Source of the DNA: Sphingomonas sanguinis NBRC 13937 | GTDB lineage: Bacteria > Pseudomonadota > Alphaproteobacteria > Sphingomonadales > Sphingomonadaceae | Length of the DNA stretch: 64,000 nt | Reading direction: 5' to 3' | Assembly (NCBI RefSeq): GCF_001591005.1 | Contig: NZ_BCTY01000009.1 | Location: 1-64,000, forward strand | Shown here: positions 31,117 to 38,310 of the stretch, piece by piece | Position numbering within the stretch: the stretch's first letter is position 1 | Layout: each line of letters begins with the position of its first letter | Made by a program: the position numbers and the translations under genes | Notes under the pieces: model-generated | Told to the model about the DNA's origin: nothing | The model's input: the letters and a program-made list of their open reading frames with translations, nothing else | Databases searched by the model: none

Positions 31117-31691
31117 GCGTGCACCTCTTCGTGCCCCTTCAGCAGGCGACCGAGCATGGCAAGCCCGCCGCACAGATAGGCGATGCCACCGACCAGCAGC
31201 ATGATGACCCCCGCCAGCTGCTGATCCTCCAGCGCGCCCGCGCCGTGATGGCTGTAGAGCGGACGTGGCGCGAGGCCGATCAGCGCGCCGAGCAGAGTCA
31301 TGTGCATCGAGGTGATCAGCAGCGCCGCGATCCCCGCCGCACGGTGGCGTGGGGCCAGCACCGCCGACCAGAGCAGCAGTCCGGCGGCCAGGAAACTCAC
31401 CTGCTCGACCGCCAGCCAGAGCGGCGTGTGATCCGCCAAGCGGCGCAGGGCGGGCACATGCCAGCCCCAGACGATCACCGCCTCGACCAGCGCGGCGATC
31501 AGCGGCGTGGCGAGACGCGGCCAGCGCTCGGCAGGGTCGAGGCGGGTGCCCTGCACGCCGAAAGCGAGGAAGGGCGCGGCCACCGCCACCGCGATCATGT
31601 GCGCGACCATATGCCCCGTCATGCCCCAGCCACTGAACGCCCAGCCCAGCGGGAGCAGCACCAGCCCGGCGATGAGCGATCCCCGCCTCAT
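31113..31691 (-). CDS. ctaG: Cytochrome c oxidase assembly factor CtaG (caa3 type)
   Basis: A 192-residue protein with about six membrane helices. Histidine-rich helix patterns such as GHMVAHMIA, SMHMTLLGALI and YSHHGAGALEDQQLAGVIM are typical of the caa3-CtaG family, which helps insert copper. I chose the ATG whose first bases overlap the preceding TGA; a TTG six bases earlier is possible. Confidence 0.88.
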   Translation of the reverse strand: MRRGSLIAGLVLLPLGWAFSGWGMTGHMVAHMIAVAVAAPFLAFGVQGTRLDPAERWPRLATPLIAALVEAVIVWGWHVPALRRLADHTPLWLAVEQVSFLAAGLLLWSAVLAPRHRAAGIAALLITSMHMTLLGALIGLAPRPLYSHHGAGALEDQQLAGVIMLLVGGIAYLCGGLAMLGRLLKGHEEVHA

Positions 31692-32065
31692 CGGCAATCG
31701 TTCAGCAGGAGGACGGGCATGGCGGTGAAGATCACCGCGACAAAGCTCAACGCCGCCAGCAGCAGGGTGGAATAGGCCAGGAAGCGCAGGCGATCGATAT
31801 CGGTGCCCTCATTATGCGGGGGCGGGTCGCCGGGCGTGCGCGATTGTTGCCAGGCGATCAGGCCCGAGGCGAGGATGACGATCAGCGCCACGGCAGTGCC
31901 AATCGCGAAGGCGGTGGGGAAGAGCGCCCACTCGCCGATCTTCTCGCAACTGATCGCCGCCCAGAGATAGGAGAACAGGAAGTGCACCGCCCAGGTCGTC
32001 GGCGGCACGATCAGCGTCCACAGGGTGACGCGTAACCGGTGCGCGCCTTTCAGCCAGCGCTTCAC
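31688..32065 (-). CDS. Small membrane protein of the caa3 operon
   Basis: A 125-residue protein with three hydrophobic segments (about 13-33, 46-68, 92-116). WAVHFLFSYLWAAISCEK has a His and a Cys within helices. Starts with GTG in a GTGA overlap with the oxidase gene and ends in an ATGA overlap with ctaG, so it is surely translated with them. No named family; it could be a small oxidase subunit (subunit IV-like) or an assembly factor. Confidence 0.7.
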   Translation of the reverse strand: MKRWLKGAHRLRVTLWTLIVPPTTWAVHFLFSYLWAAISCEKIGEWALFPTAFAIGTAVALIVILASGLIAWQQSRTPGDPPPHNEGTDIDRLRFLAYSTLLLAALSFVAVIFTAMPVLLLNDCR

Positions 32066-34572
32066 AGCCCGCTCTCCGGGAACAGGCCGATGGTCAGATA
32101 GGTCACGATCGCGGTCAGTGCGAAGAAATGCGCATAGACGGTGATGTTGCGGATATCGGCGTCATGGGTCGGCGTCATCCGCCCGGCGATGCTGCGCGCC
32201 AGCGTATAGAGCTGCATGATCGCGGCGATGGCGGCGTGGACGACGGTCCAGACCACCAGCACCCAGACGATGGCCGGATAGGCATTGGCGGTTGGGTCGA
32301 GCCCGTCGAGACAGGCGATCCCGGCGAAAAGGCTGGCGATGGCGGTGGCCGCGCCCGCGATCAGCAGCCCACGTGCGGCGTTGACCGAGCCCCAGCTATG
32401 CACCTCGCGCGCCGCCAGCGTCGCCGCCCAACTCGCCAGCGACAGCACCAAAGCCGTGATAGGCCCGCCGACGCCCGGCCCGTCGAACGCGTCACCAAAA
32501 TCGGGATGGATGGTCCAGAAGAAATAATAGCCGAAGACCAGGCCCGAAAAGGCCGTCGCGTCCGCCATCATCGTGATGAACATCGCCCACCATCCCGGCG
32601 CGGCAGGGCCGGAGATATAGAGGGGCAGATGGATGCCGTGGCCGATCGGCTTTTCGGGTTTTTCGGGGATTTCGGCGGTGTCCCACAGCCACCACAGGAC
32701 ACAACCCAGCGTCACCACGCCGAACAGCGCCGCCACCATATAGAGGTGATAGGTGGTCAGGATGAACACCGCGCCCAGCGCGACGGCGGTCATCATCGGC
32801 TTGACGCTGGGCGTGCCCAGACGGATCACCGAGACGGGCCTGGCGTCGAGCACCGAGGTGATGATCGTCTCGCGACGCCCTTCCTCGGCGTCGGGCAGGA
32901 AGAAGCGGCCTTCATCGACCTTGGCGACGAAGTTCTTCTGGTCCCAGATCGGATAGCGGCTCTCGACCAGCGGCACCGAGCGGATGCCCCAATCTTCGTC
33001 ATCGGGGTGAGCCAGCCATTCGAGCGTACCCGCGTTCCACGGATTGCGCGGCGACTTGGCGCGCGTCGGCGACAAGGCGAGGTCGACGACCAGCACCAGC
33101 ACCCCGGCCGCAAACATGTACGACCCGGCGGTCGAGGCAAGGTTCAGCCAGCCGATGCCCAGTTCTTCCGGATAGGTGAAGACACGGCGCGGCATGCCCT
33201 CCAGCCCCGACAGGTGCATCGGGAAGAAGGTCAGGTTGATCCCGACGAACATGATCCAGAAGGCGATCCGCCCCAGCCGGTCGGACAGCTTCTTACCCGT
33301 AATCAGCGGCCAATAATAATAGAGCCCACCAAACAGCGGCATCAGCGTGCCGCCGATCAGCACATAATGCAGGTGTGCGACGATGAAATAGGTATCGTGC
33401 GCCTGCCAATCGAAGGGCGCGACCGCGACCATCACGCCGGTCAGGCCGCCGATGACGAACACGGCCAGGCTTCCCGACGCATAGAGAAGCGGCGTCGACC
33501 ACTTCACCTTGCCCGCCCATAGCGTGGCGATGAAGGCGAAGATCTGAACGCCGGTCGGGATCGCGACGGCCTCCGACGCGGCAGAGAAGAAGGCGAGGCT
33601 GATTTTCGGCAGGCCGGTCGCGAACATGTGGTGGACCCACAGGCCGAACGACAGGAATGCGGTGCCGACCGCGGCCAGCACGATCCAGGGATAGCCCAGC
33701 AGATGCCGCTGCGCGAAGGTCGGGATCATCATCGCGAATAGCGCGATGGAGGGCAGGAAGACGATATAGACTTCCGGATGGCCGAAGATCCAGAACAGAT
33801 GCTGCCACAGCAGCGGATCACCGCCGCGCGCGGCATCGAAGAATGGCCAATTAAGCAGCCGCTCCATCTCAAACAAAAGATCGCCCGCGATCAGTGGTGG
33901 GAAGGCGAACAGGATCATCACCGCCACAACCAGTATGTACCAGGCGTAGAGCGGCATCAGGTTCAGCCGCATCCCCGGCGGGCGGCATTTCAGCACGCCG
34001 ACGATCAGCTCGACCGCGGCGGCCACCGACGACACCTCGATGAAGGACAGGCCCAGCATCCAGATATCCGCACCCAGCCCGGACAGGTCGGTGCGCGTGG
34101 TCAGCGGCGGATACATGAACCAGCCGCCATCGGGCGCGGCGTTGAAAAAGATCGAGCCGCCGACGAACACGCCGCCCAGCAGGAAGCTCCAATAACCGAA
34201 CGCCGACAGGCGCGGGAAGGGCAGGTCGCGCGCGCCCAATAGCTGGGGCAGGAGGATGATCGACACCGCCTCGAACATCGGCACGGCGAACAGGAACATC
34301 ATCATCGAGCCGTGTAGCGTGAACAGCTGGTTGAAGGTGTTCGCCGAGACGAGGTCGTTGTCCGGCACCGCCAGCTGCGTCCGCATAATGAGCGCCAGCA
34401 CGCCCGCAAACAGCATGAAGCCGAACGCGGTCAGCGTGTACCAGACCCCGACCCGGTTGTTGTTGGTGTCGGTCCAGCGCAGGAACAAGCCGCTGGGCGG
34501 CTTCCACACTTCGCGAAGCCGTTCTTCCTGTGCCGCGCGAAGGGCGGGATCGTCCTGGGCGTGGAGGCTCAT
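32062..34572 (-). CDS. ctaD: Cytochrome c oxidase subunits I and III, fused
   Basis: An 836-residue fusion. The first 550 residues are subunit I: the low-spin heme His in NQLFTLHGSMMMF, the CuB His and cross-linked Tyr in FGHPEVYIVFLP, the His pair in WVHHMF, and the heme ligands in VAHLHYV. The Glu in GHPEVY marks an A1-type oxidase. After a soluble linker (about 560-600), subunit III-like helices follow, starting near LPLYISGPAAPGWWAMFITMMADATAFSG and ending FALTAIVTYLTIGLFPESGL. Subunit I/III fusions are known from caa3 oxidases of Thermus. It reduces oxygen to water and pumps protons in the inner membrane. Overlaps ctaC by four bases. Confidence 0.93.
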   Translation of the reverse strand: MSLHAQDDPALRAAQEERLREVWKPPSGLFLRWTDTNNNRVGVWYTLTAFGFMLFAGVLALIMRTQLAVPDNDLVSANTFNQLFTLHGSMMMFLFAVPMFEAVSIILLPQLLGARDLPFPRLSAFGYWSFLLGGVFVGGSIFFNAAPDGGWFMYPPLTTRTDLSGLGADIWMLGLSFIEVSSVAAAVELIVGVLKCRPPGMRLNLMPLYAWYILVVAVMILFAFPPLIAGDLLFEMERLLNWPFFDAARGGDPLLWQHLFWIFGHPEVYIVFLPSIALFAMMIPTFAQRHLLGYPWIVLAAVGTAFLSFGLWVHHMFATGLPKISLAFFSAASEAVAIPTGVQIFAFIATLWAGKVKWSTPLLYASGSLAVFVIGGLTGVMVAVAPFDWQAHDTYFIVAHLHYVLIGGTLMPLFGGLYYYWPLITGKKLSDRLGRIAFWIMFVGINLTFFPMHLSGLEGMPRRVFTYPEELGIGWLNLASTAGSYMFAAGVLVLVVDLALSPTRAKSPRNPWNAGTLEWLAHPDDEDWGIRSVPLVESRYPIWDQKNFVAKVDEGRFFLPDAEEGRRETIITSVLDARPVSVIRLGTPSVKPMMTAVALGAVFILTTYHLYMVAALFGVVTLGCVLWWLWDTAEIPEKPEKPIGHGIHLPLYISGPAAPGWWAMFITMMADATAFSGLVFGYYFFWTIHPDFGDAFDGPGVGGPITALVLSLASWAATLAAREVHSWGSVNAARGLLIAGAATAIASLFAGIACLDGLDPTANAYPAIVWVLVVWTVVHAAIAAIMQLYTLARSIAGRMTPTHDADIRNITVYAHFFALTAIVTYLTIGLFPESGL

Positions 34573-35537
34573 TGCAGGCCCTGAAGATAGCGGGCGAGGG
34601 CCATGGCCTTGTCATCCGACAATTGGGGGAAGGAAGGCATTCGCACGCCCGGCTTGGTCTTTTCGGGGTGGCGGATGAAAGCGGCGACATTGGCGGGCGT
34701 CATCGGCAGGATGCCCGCCGCCAGCGTACGGCGCGATCCGAAATGGGTCAGGTCGGGGCTGATCCGGCTGGGCGCGGTGACGCCTGCGACGCCGTGACAG
34801 CCGCCACAGCCATTCTCGGCGAACAGGCGCGCGCCCTCCGCGTTGCTTGGTCGGGCGGGGCGCGCTTCGTTGGCCAGCCAGGCGTCGAAGGCGGCGGGCG
34901 GCATGGCGATGACGTCGAACGCCATCAGCGCGTGGCTCAGCCCGCAGAACTCCGCGCACTGCCCGCGATAGCGGCCGGGCTTGTCGGCTCGCACGACCAG
35001 CGTGTTGGTGCGGCCGGGGATCATGTCCATCTTGCCCGCCAGCCCCGGTATCCAGAAGCTGTGCACCACATCGCCCGCCGTCAGCTGGAAGGCGACGGTG
35101 CGGCCGACGGGCACACGGATTTCGTTGGCGCTGGTGACGGCGGGGCGGCCGGGCGGTCGATAGGCGACGCGCCACCAGAATTGCTCGCCATCGACCGCAA
35201 TGGTCAGGTCGGTGGGCGACACCGGCCGTGGTTTCATATAGGGTAGCGAATAGGCGAGAAGGCCGAGCAGGACGATCGTCGGGATCACCCCGCCCAGCCA
35301 AAGAACGATCCGCATTCCCCGACGATGGTCGATAGACCCTTCCGGCGCACGCACCGCGTGGCGCATCAGCAGGGCGACACCGGCCGCAATGACGACCGCC
35401 CCGACCAGCATGATGATGAAAAGATGCCGGATGTCGGCCGCATCCGCGCCGAAAGGGGCCAATGTCGACTGATGCGTGTTGCATCCTGCCAACAGACCGG
35501 CCGTGACGGCAAAAACGACGATGCTGATCCCCCGCAT
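34569..35537 (-). CDS. ctaC: Cytochrome c oxidase subunit II with fused cytochrome c (caa3 type)
   Basis: A 322-residue lipoprotein (signal ending LLAGC, Cys18 or so). Two membrane helices (about 38-60 and 77-98) are followed by the CuA domain: GEQFWWRV, VVHSFWIPGL with the first His, and CAEFCGLSHALM with both Cys, Glu, His and Met ligands. The C-terminal 90 residues form a cytochrome c domain (CGGCH heme site, distal Met probably in GVRMPSF). This makes the enzyme a caa3 oxidase that takes electrons through its own c heme. First gene of the operon. Confidence 0.95.
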   Translation of the reverse strand: MRGISIVVFAVTAGLLAGCNTHQSTLAPFGADAADIRHLFIIMLVGAVVIAAGVALLMRHAVRAPEGSIDHRRGMRIVLWLGGVIPTIVLLGLLAYSLPYMKPRPVSPTDLTIAVDGEQFWWRVAYRPPGRPAVTSANEIRVPVGRTVAFQLTAGDVVHSFWIPGLAGKMDMIPGRTNTLVVRADKPGRYRGQCAEFCGLSHALMAFDVIAMPPAAFDAWLANEARPARPSNAEGARLFAENGCGGCHGVAGVTAPSRISPDLTHFGSRRTLAAGILPMTPANVAAFIRHPEKTKPGVRMPSFPQLSDDKAMALARYLQGLQ

Positions 35538-35644
35538 CGCCCCCGAACGTTTCCTACGCGGAATAGTTCATGATGGCGTCATCTGAATTTCATGTTTCGG
35601 GGGCCTCATCCCGTTCGCTCGGCAGGATAAGGCCGCCCGACGCC

Positions 35645-36148
35645 TTATTCTGCCGCGTTGCGCCGCCAGACCTCGCCCGCCAGTATCGTGGCAAAGCCCA
35701 GCCATGCGGCCAGTGGCAGGACGCTGACCGCCGCCGGACGGTCGACCTTCCAGGCGGTCGCGGCCAGCGCCGTCGTGCCCAGCGCCATGGCCCCGGCGGC
35801 GGCGGTGCTCGCGCCGGTCCGCCGCTCGCGGAAGAACAACTCGGTCCAGCCACCGATCATCGCGCTATTGCCCAGCCAGAGCGCGACTGCCGCGTTCCGG
35901 CGGGGCGAAGCGGGGCTGCGGAGCAGGCGATAACCGCCGACCGCTGCCAGTGTCTCCAGCACCGGCCACACCGCGCCAAACACCGCGTCCGGCGGGGTGA
36001 AGTCCGGCTTGTCGAGCCGCCGATACCAGCGGCGGATGCGGGGGTGCGAGGGATCGGGCGCGTTACGCCGTCCGATCAGCGCGCTCAATCCCAAGACCCC
36101 TGCGGCGATGCCGCCCGCGAGCAACGGCGAAAATTCCTTTTTCGTCAT
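35645..36148 (-). CDS. tspO: TspO/MBR-family membrane protein
   Basis: A 167-residue protein with five membrane helices. RRWYRRLDKPDFTPPDAVFGAVWPVLETL is the family hallmark (Trp, KP, PP, VWP), and WLGNSAMIGGWTELFF and PLAAWLGFATIL match later helices. TspO proteins bind tetrapyrroles or cholesterol-like ligands and act as regulators in stress or photosynthesis-related responses. I chose the ATG nine bases after GGGAAGG; two further ATGs lie just upstream. Confidence 0.85.
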   Translation of the reverse strand: MTKKEFSPLLAGGIAAGVLGLSALIGRRNAPDPSHPRIRRWYRRLDKPDFTPPDAVFGAVWPVLETLAAVGGYRLLRSPASPRRNAAVALWLGNSAMIGGWTELFFRERRTGASTAAAGAMALGTTALAATAWKVDRPAAVSVLPLAAWLGFATILAGEVWRRNAAE

Positions 36149-36190
36149 GACCATCATCCTTCCCGTTCGCGGGGAGATAACGGTCCTGTC

Positions 36191-37612
36191 TCATCCGCGT
36201 TCAACGGCCAGGCGTCGTCCCCATAGGACCAGCCGGTCGAGCAACCCGATCACGATCAGCGAGACCCCGAACAGCGGCAAGGCGATCCCCGCGACCAGCA
36301 ACGACGCGATCAGGCTGCCGACCCGCGCGCCGGAGAGGGGAGGCGGCGCGCCGATCTGGCCCGCGGGGCGACGCTTCCACCACATGGCGACCCCGCTGAT
36401 CGTCAGGACCCAGATGGCGATGCAGGGGAGCAGCATGACCAGCTGGTTCGCCCGTCCGAAATAATTGCCCATGTGAAGCTGCACGCCGGACTCCACCGCG
36501 CGACCGACCACGCCGTAATCGGCATAGCGGACCTCGGGACCTATGGGGCGAAAGCTGTAGCGATCGATATAGAGCGTCTTCTGCCCGACCGGCTGATCGG
36601 GATAGGTGAAGGCGGTATAGACGCCCTCAGGGCCGTTGGGCAGAAATAGCCGGTAGCTGCCCGACCAGCCATGCGCCTGCAGCACGCTCATTACCCGGTC
36701 GGTGCCGCGAATGACGGCGGGATCGCGGGTCGTGCCGGGGCTTTCGGGACCGTGTCCGGCATGATCACCCGCCATGCTCGGCATGGTGGAATGCGGCATG
36801 GGCGCATCCTCCAGCGTCCAGGGCGCGTCGCCGAGCGCGGCCTTCATCGGCACGCTGTGCGGGATATTATATTGGCGGAAGGACGGCGGATAGCCGACCC
36901 CCAGGGCGGCACTCGCCCGGTGGAGCCGCGGCCCGCTGATCCCGGCCCAGGGCAGGCCGGTGAGGATCAGGAACAGTATCAACGCGCCGCTCCACAGGCC
37001 GACCGGCCCGTGCAGATCGCGCCAGAACCGCCGCCCGCGCCCCGAAAGCCGGGGCCAGAGCGTGCCCGCCGCGCGAAACCCACCACGCGGCCACCATAAG
37101 ATCAGTCCGGTGACCAGCAGCACCAGCGCCCAGGACACCGCCAGCTCGACCAGCCGCTCGCCAAACACCCCCATCAGGATCGACCGGTGCATGGCATCCG
37201 CCCAGCCGATCAACGTGCGGTCATAGACGACGCTGCCCAGCACGCGCCCCGTTCCGGGATCGACCGCGACGCGGCGGGGCGGACCGGCATCCGGCTGGAC
37301 GAAGACGACCGCCGAACGATTGTCGGTGGCGGGCATGTCGACCCGCGACGCGCTACCCGGATAGGCGGTGAGCGCCGCCTGGATCATGTGCGACATCGGC
37401 ACCGTTTCCCGGTGCGGCGCCACGAAGCGAAGCTGCGGATAGAGGGCGTCGTTCAACTCGTCGTTGAACAGATAGAGGGCGCCGGTCAGGCTGAGCATCA
37501 GCAGGATCGGCGCGACGAGCAGTCCGGCCCAGAAATGCCAGCGCCAGATGGTGCGGTGAAAGGCCGCACGGTGGGACACCCGCATCGGCGCGGGCGGAAC
37601 GAACAGGGGCAT
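36191..37612 (-). CDS. PepSY-associated membrane protein
   Basis: A 473-residue protein of the PepSY_TM family. Four main helices: the first about 22-48 after RTIWRWHFWAGL, then near 165-190 and 210-232, and the last pairs after 385 and 430. Periplasmic loops contain PepSY-like parts (AVDPGTGRVLG with MHRSILMG, and LYIDRYSFRPIG with LHMGNYFG). Conserved His in WRWHFWAG, MHRS and LHMG may bind heme, as proposed for family members acting as ferric or cupric reductases. A Met/His-rich stretch (MPHSTMPSMAGDHAGH) suggests copper. Start choice is weakly supported. Confidence 0.75.
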   Translation of the reverse strand: MPLFVPPAPMRVSHRAAFHRTIWRWHFWAGLLVAPILLMLSLTGALYLFNDELNDALYPQLRFVAPHRETVPMSHMIQAALTAYPGSASRVDMPATDNRSAVVFVQPDAGPPRRVAVDPGTGRVLGSVVYDRTLIGWADAMHRSILMGVFGERLVELAVSWALVLLVTGLILWWPRGGFRAAGTLWPRLSGRGRRFWRDLHGPVGLWSGALILFLILTGLPWAGISGPRLHRASAALGVGYPPSFRQYNIPHSVPMKAALGDAPWTLEDAPMPHSTMPSMAGDHAGHGPESPGTTRDPAVIRGTDRVMSVLQAHGWSGSYRLFLPNGPEGVYTAFTYPDQPVGQKTLYIDRYSFRPIGPEVRYADYGVVGRAVESGVQLHMGNYFGRANQLVMLLPCIAIWVLTISGVAMWWKRRPAGQIGAPPPLSGARVGSLIASLLVAGIALPLFGVSLIVIGLLDRLVLWGRRLAVERG

Positions 37613-37677
37613 GGAGATCGGCTTTCGACCAGAATCATGGGGACGTCGCGACCATGGCGACGCCGGATGAAGTTCGG

Positions 37678-38124
37678 TCAGGAAAGCGCGGGCGGCCCTC
37701 GCAGCGGCGGTCGCAGATAGGGGGCGGCGTCAAGCCGGGGCAGGGCGAGCGGGACGCGGGCGACCGCCATGACGAAGGCGATCAGCAGCGCCAGATGAAC
37801 CGGATCGGTCGCCGCCAATCCGGCCGCGGCCAGCCCGGCAAAGGCGCAGGGCATGTCACGCCCATGCGAGCCACCGGAATGGCCCACCGGATGCGCTGTT
37901 CCTGCCTTCGGCAACATCTCGTGACCGTCCATCGCCATGGCGTCATGCGTCGTCGGCGCAGCCTGGGGCATCGGTCCGCCGCTAGGGCACAGGATGATCG
38001 CCGCGCGGCCCTGAACGGTCCCGATCATATAGCCCGTCGGCACGATCAGCTTGAGCAGCAGCGCCGCCGCGCAGAGCAGCACGGCGAGATGGCGTTGCGC
38101 GAGCAGGCATCGAATCGCCGTCAC
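37678..38124 (-). CDS. DUF2946-type small membrane protein
   Basis: A 148-residue protein with an N-terminal membrane helix ending KLIVPTGYMIG, a middle part rich in Met and His (HDAMAMDGHEM, then HPVGHSGGSHGRDM) with two Cys, and a hydrophobic helix near 105-130. This matches DUF2946, whose genes often accompany TonB receptors and PepSY proteins linked to copper. The start is a GTG at 38124, judged from family N-termini; AGAGG lies too close to be ideal. It is upstream of and co-directional with the PepSY gene. Confidence 0.65.
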   Translation of the reverse strand: MTAIRCLLAQRHLAVLLCAAALLLKLIVPTGYMIGTVQGRAAIILCPSGGPMPQAAPTTHDAMAMDGHEMLPKAGTAHPVGHSGGSHGRDMPCAFAGLAAAGLAATDPVHLALLIAFVMAVARVPLALPRLDAAPYLRPPLRGPPALS

Positions 38125-38310
38125 GCCTCTGGGGTTAGTCGCCCGCACCAGGCTTGTCACCCGGACAGATCGGCCCACCCCCGCTGCCCCGCTTTGGCGG
38201 ATTCTTCGATCATGGTGCTGCGATTGCGTGGGATATTTCCTGTTTGTTCGTGTGGGGCAGTCAGATAACGGCGGCTGGCGTCGGGTGGCGTGCTGTTGCA
38301 GGATGGAATC

